Shown: positions 1 to 7,524 of the stretch, piece after piece
Layout: each line of letters starts with the position of its first letter
How positions within the stretch are numbered: position 1 is the stretch's first letter
DNA from: Opitutia bacterium
Lineage (GTDB): Bacteria; Verrucomicrobiota; Verrucomicrobiia; Opitutales; UBA953
Direction: 5' to 3'
Assembly: GCA_021204635.1 (NCBI GenBank)
Contig: JAJPZB010000110.1
Span: forward strand, 1 to 16,181
DNA: 16,181 nt
Notes under the pieces: generated by a model
The model's input: only the letters and a program-made list of their open reading frames with translations
The model's database searches: none
Told to the model about the DNA's origin: nothing
Position numbers and translations under genes: made by a program

Positions 1-62
1 AAACCTGCCACGATTGTTGTCACACGGATTTGTTCGGGACTAACGTCCCTCACGACAGTGGC

Positions 63-170
63 GGGTTGGTGGTGAGCCTTGGGTTGGAGGTGAGAGCTGG
101 GTTGGTGGTGGAGATTTTGGGTTTGTGGTGGGAAGGTTAGTGGTAGAGTTGGGTTAGTGGTGAGGTGAGA
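63..170 (+). repeat. G-rich repeat block 1 (six forward units)
   Basis: Six consecutive degenerate units of 16-20 bp start near 63, 81, 99, 119, 135 and 151. Each begins GGGTTGGTGGTGA or a close variant, followed by a short variable tail. The G-rich strand has almost no C. The block lies downstream of leuS, which is on the other strand, and faces block 2 at 227-311, so the two form an imperfect inverted pair. I see no gene in 1-352. The rest of this stretch holds only a small hairpin at 36-49 (GGGAC/GTCCC) and a CGCGCG/CGCGCG hairpin at 187-203. Confidence 0.85.
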
Positions 171-226
171 GGGTGAAGCTTTTTTTCGCGCGAGAAACGC
201 GCGTGTAACTCTCGTGGCACTTTGCC

Positions 227-311
227 TTTCACCACCAACCTAATGCCACCACCGACCCAATTTTCACCACCGACCTAATTCCGCAACAGACCCGAATCCC
301 ACCACCAACCC
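227..311 (-). repeat. G-rich repeat block 2 (five reverse units)
   Basis: Five units in reverse orientation, mostly 17-18 bp, read on the plus strand as CACCACCAACC or variants such as CACCACCGACC. The block begins about 40 nt downstream of the leuS stop codon. With block 1 it could fold the leuS 3' untranslated region into a long imperfect hairpin. No conventional U-tract terminator is visible here, so the inverted pair might serve as the leuS transcript end. That role is inference. Confidence 0.8.
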
Positions 312-352
312 GGCTTCTCGCAGGTTTGTGGTGGATCGTTGCCACAGCGTTT

Positions 353-2950
353 TTATTTGACAACGATGTTGACGAGCTTGCCGGGCACAACAATCTCGCG
401 GACAATTTCCTTGCCGTCGATAAACTTGCGTACAGTCGGGTCTGCGTGCGCGGCGGCAACCATCGCGTCCTTCGCCGAGCCACGCGGGAGCTTTGCCTCG
501 CTGCGTCGCTTGCCGTTCACGGAAAACACGATTGTCTCGGTGTCCTCGACCAACTTCGCTGGGTCGAAGCTTGGCCAGCCGCTCTCGCATATCGAGCCTT
601 GTTCGCCGAGGCGCGACCACAATTCCTCCGCGATGTGTGGCGAGAATGGCGCGATGAGTTGCAACAATCCGCGCGCGGTTGCCGGCGTGAACGCGGGTTC
701 TTTTTCGAGAGCGTTTACGAGGATCATGATCTGCGAAATCGCAGTGTTGAAGCCGAGCGACTCGATGTCTTCGGAAACCTTTTTAATCGTGCGGTTAAAC
801 ACGCGCTGGAAGTCCGCGCTCTCTGTTGCATCGACGGAAATGCGCGCGGAAATGTTGCCCGTTTTTTCATCGACAAATTGCCGCCAAATCCTGCGCAGAA
901 GCCGCGCCGCGCCCTCGATTCCCTTTGTATTCCAGGGCTTCATCGCCTCGAGTGGTCCGAGGAACATGAGGTAAATCCTGAGCACGTCGGCGCCGTAATC
1001 GGCGACAATCTTGTCGGGATTCACGACGTTGCCGCGCGACTTCGACATTTTTTCTCCGTCTTCGCCGAGGATAATTCCTTGGTGGAAAAGCCTCGGGAAG
1101 GGCTCGGGGACGGAGAGTACGCCGATGTCGTAGAGGAAGCGATGCCAGAATCGCGCGTAGAGCAGGTGCAACACTGCGTGCTCGGCGCCGCCGATATAGA
1201 AATCCGGCGTTTTCCAATACGAGAAAATTTCGGGGTCAACGGGCGCGGTTTCGCAATCCGGCGAGAGGAAGCGCAGGTAATACCAGCACGAGCCCGCCCA
1301 TTGCGGCATGGTGTTGGTCTCGCGCGTCGCCGCTACCCAACCGGCGGGCACGCTGTCGCCGTCGGCGCGTGGGCGCGTTTCCCCCGTCGCGAGATTGACA
1401 AACACGTTCACCCAGCTTTTCGCGTTCGCGAGGGGCGATTCGCCTGTCCCCGACGGTTTGTATGATTCCACTTCGGGGAGCTCGAGCGGGAGCGTTTTCG
1501 CCGGTAGCGGCACAGCGATGTGCGTCTCGCCGCCCGGCGCCTTGTATGCAATTTTCTCGCTCGGCATAAACTCGCGTAGCGCGGAATCTGCCGGAATTTT
1601 TTCGTAGTCGCTCTCTGAAACCCACACGATCGGGAAGGGCTCGCCCCAGTAGCGTTGCCGCGAAAACAGCCAGTCGCGCAGTTTGTAGTTGACAGTCCCG
1701 TGACCCCAACCTTGCTCCTCGACATATTTCGTTATCGCCTTTTTGGACTCGCTCGTCGGCATGCCCGTAAATTTTCCGGAGTTGACCAACACGCCGTCGG
1801 CGACAAACGAAGATTTTTGCACATCGACTTTCTCGCCGGGCTTTTCAACGACTTGGATTATCGGAATGCCGTGCTCTTTGGCAAAATCCCAGTCGCGCTC
1901 GTCGTGCGCCGGTACCGCCATAATCGCGCCCGTGCCATAGCCCATGAGCACATAGTCGGCAACCCACACCGGCACCTTGTCGCCGTTGAGCGGGTTTATC
2001 GCGTAGCTTCCCGTGAATACGCCGGTCTTTTCCTTGGCAAGATCGGTGCGCTCGAGGTCGGATTTGTTGCGCGCTTTTTCCACATATGCCTCAACGGCGG
2101 CGCACTGCTCGGGCGCAGTGAGGCGCTCGCGCAGCGGGTGCTCCGGCGCAATCACCATGTATGTCACGCCGTAGAGAGTGTCGGGGCGCGTCGTGAAAAT
2201 TTTGAGCTTTTCGGCGGGGTCGTCGGCGAGCGGGAATTCCACTTCCGCGCCCTCGCTGCGCCCGATCCAGTTTTTCTGCAAACGCTTCGTCGAATCTGGC
2301 CAATCGAGCGCGTCCAAGCCCGCGATGAGCTTTTCGGCGTATGCGGTGATTTTCAAAACCCACTGGCGAATTGGGCGGCGCTCGACGGGGAAATTGCCGC
2401 GCTCGCTGCGCGGGCCCTCGTCCGTGTTAATCACTTCCTCGTTTGCGAGCACGGTGCCGAGCTCGGGGCAAAACCAAACCGGTTTGTCGTCAACGTAGGC
2501 GAGACCGTGTTTGAAAAGGTTCAGGAAAATCCACTGCGTCCACTTGAAATATTTCGGCTCTATCGTGGAAATTTCGCGCTTCCAATCGATTGCAAATCCG
2601 AGCATTTGGAGCTGGCGGCGAAAATTCGCGATGTTCGCAAGCGTCTGCCCGCGCGGGTGCTTGCCCGTCTTTATCGCAAACTGCTCGGCGGGCAGCCCAA
2701 ACGCGTCCCAGCCCATCGGGTGAAGCACGTTGAAGCCCTTCGCGCGCTTGTAGCGGGCGAGAATGTCGGAGCCGGTGTAGCCCTCGGGATGCCCGATGTG
2801 CAAGCCCGCTCCGGAGGGATAGGGGAACATGTCAAGCACATAATATTTTGGCTTGTCGGACTTGTCGTACGCGCGAAACGTCCCATTCTCCAACCAATAT
2901 TTCTGCCAACGTTTTTCGATTTCTGCGAAGTTGTACTCGGAGCTACTCAT
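353..2950 (-). CDS. leuS: Leucyl-tRNA synthetase
   Basis: Cytosolic class I aminoacyl-tRNA synthetase that charges tRNA-Leu. The 865-residue product matches the usual bacterial length of about 860. Visible motifs are the HIGH signature at residues 51-54 after PYPSGAGL, the CP1 editing domain with TTRPDTLYG at 253-261 and GAIMAVPAHDERD at 341-353 (conserved Asp about 350), the MPQWAGSCWYYLRF block at 548-561, KMSKS at 634-638, and an anticodon-binding helix domain with HIAEELW near the C-terminus. The ATG at 2950 is chosen because MSSSEYNFAEIEKRWQKYW is the typical N-terminus. The same frame stays open 216 nt further upstream, but that extension is repeat-derived and Trp-rich. No good Shine-Dalgarno sequence sits just before 2950. 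A strong GAGGAG lies farther upstream and instead precedes a tiny overlapping reading frame (2970-2947). Confidence 0.97.
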   Translation of the reverse strand: MSSSEYNFAEIEKRWQKYWLENGTFRAYDKSDKPKYYVLDMFPYPSGAGLHIGHPEGYTGSDILARYKRAKGFNVLHPMGWDAFGLPAEQFAIKTGKHPRGQTLANIANFRRQLQMLGFAIDWKREISTIEPKYFKWTQWIFLNLFKHGLAYVDDKPVWFCPELGTVLANEEVINTDEGPRSERGNFPVERRPIRQWVLKITAYAEKLIAGLDALDWPDSTKRLQKNWIGRSEGAEVEFPLADDPAEKLKIFTTRPDTLYGVTYMVIAPEHPLRERLTAPEQCAAVEAYVEKARNKSDLERTDLAKEKTGVFTGSYAINPLNGDKVPVWVADYVLMGYGTGAIMAVPAHDERDWDFAKEHGIPIIQVVEKPGEKVDVQKSSFVADGVLVNSGKFTGMPTSESKKAITKYVEEQGWGHGTVNYKLRDWLFSRQRYWGEPFPIVWVSESDYEKIPADSALREFMPSEKIAYKAPGGETHIAVPLPAKTLPLELPEVESYKPSGTGESPLANAKSWVNVFVNLATGETRPRADGDSVPAGWVAATRETNTMPQWAGSCWYYLRFLSPDCETAPVDPEIFSYWKTPDFYIGGAEHAVLHLLYARFWHRFLYDIGVLSVPEPFPRLFHQGIILGEDGEKMSKSRGNVVNPDKIVADYGADVLRIYLMFLGPLEAMKPWNTKGIEGAARLLRRIWRQFVDEKTGNISARISVDATESADFQRVFNRTIKKVSEDIESLGFNTAISQIMILVNALEKEPAFTPATARGLLQLIAPFSPHIAEELWSRLGEQGSICESGWPSFDPAKLVEDTETIVFSVNGKRRSEAKLPRGSAKDAMVAAAHADPTVRKFIDGKEIVREIVVPGKLVNIVVK

Positions 2951-2970
2951 AGCGAAAATGTTCCGCCCAT
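2947..2970 (-). CDS. Candidate leader peptide MGGTFSL upstream of leuS
   Basis: On the minus strand, GAGGAG is followed after 4 nt by ATG and a seven-codon frame, M-G-G-T-F-S-L. Its TGA stop overlaps the leuS ATG (ATGA, 2947-2950). The last sense codon is Leu CTA, usually a rare codon in GC-rich genomes. The arrangement suggests translational coupling. A Leu codon at the stop/start junction of leuS could let tRNA-Leu charging affect leuS expression, but that is speculation. A longer frame, from an ATG at 3222 to the same stop, also ends in these residues but is mostly repeat-derived. The geometry is seen directly; expression is not shown. Confidence 0.35.
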   Translation of the reverse strand: MGGTFSL

Positions 2971-3051
2971 TCTGCTCCTCGCCGCGCGCGCCCGCAACAG
3001 CGTTTTCCCCAATCTCGCCACAGTCGCGGAGTTCGTGGCAGCGGCAGACTT

Positions 3052-3189
3052 GGGTCGGTGGTGGAAGTAGAGGGTTAGTGGTGAGGCACTGGGTTGATGG
3101 TGGCGACAACAAACCCGAGTTCCACCACCAAGCCAAATTCCACCACCAACCCGCGCCCGCCACCAACTCGGGTTGGTGGTGGGTTGGGG
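3052..3189. repeat. G-rich repeat block 3 (mixed orientation)
   Basis: Three forward units (about 3052-3109, GGGTCGGTGGTGG, GGGTTAGTGGTGA, GGGTTGATGGTGG) are followed by about three reverse units (about 3112-3168, CCACCACCAAGCC, CCACCACCAACCC, GCCACCAACTC) and a final forward unit (3170-3189). The block fills most of the 280-nt gap between the divergent genes leuS and the NfeD-like gene. It therefore sits where both 5' leaders or promoters should lie. I could not identify a convincing promoter within it. Confidence 0.8.
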
Positions 3190-3214
3190 CTTGCGATTTG
3201 AGAGGCGTGATTTA

Positions 3215-3238
3215 GTCTCCATGCTCTCAGATGGAGAC
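3215..3238 (+). promoter_or_regulatory. Inverted repeat enclosing the start codon of the NfeD-like gene
   Basis: GTCTCCAT at 3215-3222 and ATGGAGAC at 3231-3238 are perfect inverted repeats (8 bp) separated by 8 nt. The right arm begins with the ATG at 3231, so in mRNA the start codon would be paired. No Shine-Dalgarno sequence is visible for this gene. The element could limit initiation or be an operator; which of these it is cannot be told from sequence. Confidence 0.5.
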
Positions 3239-3815
3239 GTATGATCGAGTTTTTGAGTGGTGGAGCGTTCTCACGACCGAGGCGCGGATTTTTTACGTTG
3301 TCGGCATCGTCGCCTTTGTGGTCGGTTTTTTTCGGGCGTTGGTGGTGATTTTCAGGGTTTCCAACATTCGAGCGAACATTTCGGAAGACGTGCTGTCCGG
3401 CCGCCACAGAGCGGGGCTGATTTCCGCCCGCTCGTTGGTCGCGTTTTTGATTGGTGCCGGGGTCATAGGTGGGGCGATTCTCGAGAGTGGCAAATCTATT
3501 TTTTTGGCGCTCGCGGGCGGCATTGTCGTGGGCGTTTTGCTTGCGCTCATCTCGCTTTGGGCGATGAAAATTCTTTATTCTGCGCGCGCGTCGGGCACGG
3601 TTGAAGTCGCGTCGGCGAAGGGCGAGTTTGGCAAGGTGAGTGTTGCGGTTTTGCCGAATTGCGCGTCGGGCGGGCAGGTTGAGTTGCGGCTCGGTGGTTG
3701 CGCGACAATGCTTCCGGCGATTTCGCCGAAGGACGAGGAAATTCCCGCCGGGGCGCGCGTTCGCGTTGTCAAGGTAATTTTTCCGAACATCTTGGTGGTC
3801 GAGCGCGCGGCGTGA
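3231..3815 (+). CDS. Small membrane protein with NfeD-like C-terminal OB-fold domain
   Basis: The 194-residue product has three hydrophobic segments, at about 18-41, 62-83 and 88-114. A roughly 75-residue soluble tail follows. The tail's pattern (GTVEVASAKGEFGKV, then a Gly-rich strand, then IPAGARVRVVKVIFPNILVVE) resembles the OB-fold of NfeD and related YqiJ-type membrane proteins. Members of that group are often linked to membrane-quality or stomatin/SPFH partners, but no SPFH or protease gene is next to this one. The ATG at 3231 is chosen because the first transmembrane segment follows soon after. It lies in an inverted repeat and has no visible Shine-Dalgarno sequence. The gene is divergent from leuS and convergent with nuoI. 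Coding status is well supported; the family call is moderate and no specific function can be given. Confidence 0.75.
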   Translation: METYDRVFEWWSVLTTEARIFYVVGIVAFVVGFFRALVVIFRVSNIRANISEDVLSGRHRAGLISARSLVAFLIGAGVIGGAILESGKSIFLALAGGIVVGVLLALISLWAMKILYSARASGTVEVASAKGEFGKVSVAVLPNCASGGQVELRLGGCATMLPAISPKDEEIPAGARVRVVKVIFPNILVVERAA

Positions 3816-3836
3816 TTTTGCCGCCTGCGCAAATGC

Positions 3837-3874
3837 AAAAACGCCGCACGAGACCCAATCCGTGCGGCGTTTTT
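3837..3874. terminator. Bidirectional intrinsic terminator
   Basis: AAAAACGCCGCACG (3837-3850) and CGTGCGGCGTTTTT (3861-3874) form a perfect 14-bp inverted repeat with a 10-nt loop. The A and T tracts give a U-run on either strand. It lies 21 nt after the stop of the plus-strand gene and 39 nt after the stop of nuoI, so it can end both convergent transcripts. Confidence 0.93.
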
Positions 3875-3913
3875 CGTGGCGAATTTTTGGGCAACAACAA
3901 AGACCGCGCAATC

Positions 3914-4465
3914 TCAGTGGCTTTGCGCGTTTTTCCGCGCCTCAGCCTTGGTGTGCCACTTCAAAATTTTGTCGGGTAGCGTCCCTCCGAGTTCGTAAAG
4001 GCGCTTTTTGTCGTTGACCATCGCGGAGCGCGAGCCGCCGCAGAATGAGTATTCGTTTTGCAGGCGAATTGCCTCTTCTGGGCAAACTTCCTGGCACATT
4101 CCGCAGTAGATGCAGCGGAGCATGTTTATCTCAAATGCCTTTGGCGCCTTTTCGATGAGTGCGGCGTCCGGCGCATTGGGGTCGATTTCGCCCGGCGTCA
4201 CGCGGATTGCCTTCGGCGGGCAAATAAATTCGCAGAGTTGGCACGAGACACATTTTTCGCGCCCGTTTTGGTCTTTCACCAAAGTCGGAACGCCGCGATA
4301 TCCCTTCGGGATCGTCGGGCGCTCTTCCGGATATTTCAGCGTCACCGGCTTGCGCAGCATGATTCCGAGCGTGATTTTCATGCCTGCGAGAACTTGCGGA
4401 ATGTAGAGTTTTTCCCACCAGCGCAGAGGTTTGCGTTCAACCGGCTTAAAATTTTGGATTGCCAT
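3914..4465 (-). CDS. nuoI: NADH-quinone oxidoreductase subunit I
   Basis: Peripheral-arm subunit of respiratory Complex I that carries clusters N6a and N6b and passes electrons toward the quinone site. The 183-residue product has two classical [4Fe-4S] motifs, CVSCQLCEFICP (Cys 72, 75, 78, 82) and CIYCGMCQEVCP (Cys 118, 121, 124, 128), with the usual inter-motif spacing for NuoI. The ATG at 4465 is preceded by an AAAGGAA ribosome-binding site about 10 nt upstream. It is the last gene of nuoG-nuoH-nuoI, 39 nt after nuoH, and is followed by the bidirectional terminator. nuoJ, which commonly follows nuoI, is absent here. Confidence 0.97.
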   Translation of the reverse strand: MAIQNFKPVERKPLRWWEKLYIPQVLAGMKITLGIMLRKPVTLKYPEERPTIPKGYRGVPTLVKDQNGREKCVSCQLCEFICPPKAIRVTPGEIDPNAPDAALIEKAPKAFEINMLRCIYCGMCQEVCPEEAIRLQNEYSFCGGSRSAMVNDKKRLYELGGTLPDKILKWHTKAEARKNAQSH

Positions 4466-4504
4466 TTTTGTAAATTCCTTTCTCCGAAGTTTCGAGAGCG
4501 AGAT

Positions 4505-5704
4505 TTATTTCAAAAGCGCGTCGTAAATCCCGATTCCGATTACATACGCGACGAAATTTGCGAGCGCAAACGGGAGCAGAAGCTGCCAGCCAACGCGCAT
4601 AACCTGGTCGAAGCGGAAGCGCGGCACCGTCCAGCGAATCCAGATGATGATGAACAGGACGATGAGGATTTTTATAATGAGGCAGATTATGCCGAGAATC
4701 GCGGCGGCGACGCCCGTGAGCCCGAGCGTCGGCATGAACGGCAACGCGTGCCAGCCGCCGAGGAACAGCAGCGAGAACATCGTCGAGCCGAGAATCATGT
4801 GCAGATATTCGCCCGTGTAGAACAAGCCGAATTTGAAAGTGCCGTATTCCGTGTGGAAGCCGCCGACGGTGTCCGTCTCAGATTCGGGCATATCGAATGG
4901 CTGGCGGCTCATTTCAGCCATGAGCGTGACGAAGAACAAAATCGCAGAGAGCGGGGCGAAGATGACGTTCCACATTCCGCTTTGCTCCTGGACAATCGAG
5001 AGCAGCGAAAGCGGGTTGGCGTCGGGGTTGCTGCTCGTCAGCAAAACGACGGGAAGTACGGAGAGCACCATCGAAAGCTCATAGGAAATGAGTTGCGCGC
5101 CGCTGCGAATCGAGCCGAGGAACGGATATTTCGAGTTGGACGCCCAGCCGCCAAAAACAGTGCCATAGACGCCGAGCGAGCTGACCGCGAAGACGAACAC
5201 GAAGCCCGGATTCATGTTGCAAAGCATGAGCGCCGTTTCCTTGCCGGTCTCCGGATCGATGTATGAAGAAAACGGCATCATCACGAGCGTGATTATCGCG
5301 GGCGCGAGAGCGAAGCAGGGCGCGAGGCAATAGTAAAATTTGTTCACGTGCTCCGGCACCGGCTCCTCGCGCAGGAAGAGCTTTCCGCCGTCGGCGAGCG
5401 GCTGAATAAAACCGCAATATGTCAAGACGCGCCCAACAACCGGAATTGCCGCGATGATCGGCATCGTCGTGCGGCACGGGCCCACGCGGCCTTGCGCCCA
5501 CGCGGCAGTTTTGCGCTCGAGCAACACCGTGTAGAGGCAGCAAACCATGATGACGACCACGAGAATGATGGCGAAAATCGCCTTGAATATCGCGCCCGTG
5601 ACGGCAGCGGCGTCGTCGGTGGCGGGAATGTCCGGAATGCCGAACAAACCCTGCAGCCACGAGCCGTTGAATAGTTCGATAAAAGCTTTTGCAAATGCGT
5701 CCAT
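4505..5704 (-). CDS. nuoH: NADH-quinone oxidoreductase subunit H
   Basis: Integral membrane subunit of Complex I that forms most of the quinone-binding cavity at the junction of the two arms. The 399-residue product is rich in transmembrane segments. Conserved NuoH blocks are ERKTAAWAQGRVGP (63-76), GWASNSKYPFLGS with the following SGAQLISYE (186-209), the acidic quinone-site loop AEMSRQPFDMPESE ending in GFHTEY (263-287), and WIRWTVPRFRFDQVM (355-369). It is longer than the roughly 325-residue E. coli protein, with a longer N-terminus and an extra segment near 140-165. It begins 38 nt after the nuoG stop and lies 39 nt before nuoI, consistent with one transcript. The ATG at 5704 has only a weak GGAAA-type ribosome-binding site. 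Confidence 0.97.
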   Translation of the reverse strand: MDAFAKAFIELFNGSWLQGLFGIPDIPATDDAAAVTGAIFKAIFAIILVVVIMVCCLYTVLLERKTAAWAQGRVGPCRTTMPIIAAIPVVGRVLTYCGFIQPLADGGKLFLREEPVPEHVNKFYYCLAPCFALAPAIITLVMMPFSSYIDPETGKETALMLCNMNPGFVFVFAVSSLGVYGTVFGGWASNSKYPFLGSIRSGAQLISYELSMVLSVLPVVLLTSSNPDANPLSLLSIVQEQSGMWNVIFAPLSAILFFVTLMAEMSRQPFDMPESETDTVGGFHTEYGTFKFGLFYTGEYLHMILGSTMFSLLFLGGWHALPFMPTLGLTGVAAAILGIICLIIKILIVLFIIIWIRWTVPRFRFDQVMRVGWQLLLPFALANFVAYVIGIGIYDALLK

Positions 5705-5742
5705 ATGCCGTTTCCGTTAAATTTTTCTCTGCGTGGCTCCCG

Positions 5743-7437
5743 CTATTTTCCCGCCGGCGTCTCCGGCGAATAGTGCAGCGAGCCGGTTTCGGGGAATGAA
5801 ATCCCGCGCCAGGCACTCGCGTCGAGCACGACGCCCGTGTCGGGAATCGTGGCAAAATCGATGTTCGCGAGGGCGGGGCAATCTTTTTTCATCGAGAGCC
5901 AAATTGCCTCCGGCGTCGCGACCGAGGTCTTTTCGAGCCCGCCAATTCGCGACGCGAGCGCGGAGATGACGTCGAGATCGTCAAACGTTCCGGCGAGCCC
6001 GGGAATTGCCGCGTCAAATTTTTGCAGGCGGAATTGCTGATTGATAAATGTCCCCGATTTCTCAAAAACCGTGCGCACGGGGAAGACGACCGTCGCCATT
6101 TCCGACGTGCTATTTGCGCGCGTCCCGAGGAACACGACCTTGATCTTTTTCATCCGCGCCTTGTCGATGCCCTGCGACTGCAAATCTTCGCCGCACACGA
6201 AAAGCGTCTTGACTTTCCCTGCGTCAATTGCCTCTTCGAGCTTTGCCGGAGATGCGTCCTCAAAGTTCTTCACCAAGCCCGACACGAGGGCACCTCTGCG
6301 ATTTGGCGATCGATCTTCCGAGACCAAGAAGCCGTCGTTGTCGCAAATATTTTTCGAGAGATACACAGTGCCGCCCGTCGTTTCCGCGAGTTTTTTCAGC
6401 GCCCATTGCTCTTCCGTGCTCATGTTGCCGGAGGCGAGAAATGCCGTCGAGCCCGAGCGCAACAGCTCGTGCGCGGCATCGACAGCCTCGTCGAAATCGA
6501 CGACACTCTCGCCGCGTCGTGTGCCCAAAATTCTGTCTTCCCCATCGACAGATTTGTAGAGCATCCGCCCGAGGTCGCTCATCCACGTGTCGTTCACGAA
6601 ATCGTTGCGGCGCGGCGTTATGCGATAAATTTTCCCTTCGCGCGACCACACGGTGGTGTTCACGCCGACGCTCGACTGCGTGCAAATGCTGTTCGTTTTT
6701 TTCAAGAACCAAACGCGCATTTTGAAGCGAAAATCTTTGCTCGTGAGCGCGCCCACGGGGCAGAGATCTATGACGTTCATCGAGTATGGGTGGTCGAGCT
6801 GCTTCCCGGGGTAGCAATCGATTTGCGTCAGCGAACCGCGCTGCGTCGCGCCGAGAATCGGTTGCTTCAAAATTTCGCGGCAAAAGCGGACGCAACGGCG
6901 GCACAAAATGCAGCGCTCGTTGTTGAGCAGCACGCGCGGACCGATGCTTTTGTTGCGCGGCTTCACGTTTTTCGCGTCGCGATATCGCGAGGCGCCGCGT
7001 CCGTAGTCCGAGGAATATTCCTGCAAAGTGCACTCGCCCGCCTGGTCGCAAATCGGGCAGTCGAGCGGGTGGTTCGCGAGCAAAAATTCCGTCACTCCCT
7101 GCCGGCTCACGACGGCGAGCGGCGACTTTGTTTTCACGTGCAAATTCGGGGAAACGATTGTCCCGCATGCAATTGCGGGCTTGGGCATCCAGCCGATTTT
7201 CGGCGAGCCGTCTTCGTTCAAAATCGGGGTGCCGGTCGCGCGATCGCGCATGGGCGTTCCGATTTCGACGAGGCACATTCGGCACGTTCCCGCCGTCGAA
7301 AGTTTTGGGTGATAGCAGTAGTGCGGAATTTCTATTCCCACGCTTTTTGCCGCCTCCACAACATTCTGTTTGGGCGCAACCTGATAGTCGCGACCGTCGA
7401 TGTTGATGGTAACCAGATTCGACACTTCTTCGGACAT
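5743..7437 (-). CDS. nuoG: NADH-quinone oxidoreductase subunit G, short form lacking N7 ligands
   Basis: Largest peripheral-arm subunit of Complex I. The N-terminal ferredoxin-like domain holds the [2Fe-2S] ligands Cys41, 52, 55 and 91. The His-Cys [4Fe-4S] cluster N5 uses His123, Cys127, 130 and 136, and N4 uses Cys176, 179, 182 and 226. A shortened molybdopterin-oxidoreductase-type domain follows. The extra N7 cluster of some bacterial NuoG proteins needs C-x2-C-x3-C plus a later Cys. Here the region reads ICTQSSVGVN, with Cys252 kept but Ser255 and Val259 in the other positions, and WMSDLGR where the fourth Cys would be expected. N7 should be absent. At 564 residues it is shorter than many homologues (about 680-900). 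The ATG at 7437 is preferred; a TTG two codons upstream is possible. No clear Shine-Dalgarno sequence is present. Confidence 0.94.
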   Translation of the reverse strand: MSEEVSNLVTINIDGRDYQVAPKQNVVEAAKSVGIEIPHYCYHPKLSTAGTCRMCLVEIGTPMRDRATGTPILNEDGSPKIGWMPKPAIACGTIVSPNLHVKTKSPLAVVSRQGVTEFLLANHPLDCPICDQAGECTLQEYSSDYGRGASRYRDAKNVKPRNKSIGPRVLLNNERCILCRRCVRFCREILKQPILGATQRGSLTQIDCYPGKQLDHPYSMNVIDLCPVGALTSKDFRFKMRVWFLKKTNSICTQSSVGVNTTVWSREGKIYRITPRRNDFVNDTWMSDLGRMLYKSVDGEDRILGTRRGESVVDFDEAVDAAHELLRSGSTAFLASGNMSTEEQWALKKLAETTGGTVYLSKNICDNDGFLVSEDRSPNRRGALVSGLVKNFEDASPAKLEEAIDAGKVKTLFVCGEDLQSQGIDKARMKKIKVVFLGTRANSTSEMATVVFPVRTVFEKSGTFINQQFRLQKFDAAIPGLAGTFDDLDVISALASRIGGLEKTSVATPEAIWLSMKKDCPALANIDFATIPDTGVVLDASAWRGISFPETGSLHYSPETPAGK

Positions 7438-7482
7438 ACGCAAATTTTTAAAAAAGGCTGGTTCAAGACTAACTTCCGCACC

Positions 7483-7498
7483 ATTCCTTGCAAGGAAT
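7483..7498. promoter_or_regulatory. Perfect 16-bp palindrome upstream of nuoG
   Basis: ATTCCTTGCAAGGAAT is perfectly self-complementary with no spacer. It is centred about 54 nt upstream of the nuoG start, in the 178-nt gap after the phosphatase gene. The form suits a dimeric transcription-factor operator. The regulator is unknown and I cannot place a promoter with confidence. Confidence 0.4.
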
Positions 7499-7524
7499 AA
7501 TTCTTTTGTCTAAGCGGAAAAGAT

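Noticed and set aside
63..311. Insertion sequence or MITE
   Set aside because: No transposase, no defined terminal inverted repeats and no target-site duplication are visible. The internal tandem structure argues for a simple repeat.
326..3070. Plus-strand open frames at 326-1465 and 1655-3070
   Set aside because: Both lie antisense to leuS, whose motifs are unambiguous. No domain is recognisable in either translation.
2951..3166. N-terminal extension of leuS through repeat block 3
   Set aside because: The added 72 residues are Trp/Pro-rich repeat translation, unlike any LeuRS N-terminus. The protein has normal length from the ATG at 2950.
4058..7500. Plus-strand open frames at 4058-5266 and 6022-7500
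   Set aside because: Antisense to nuoI/nuoH and nuoG; Arg/His-rich translations with no recognisable domain.
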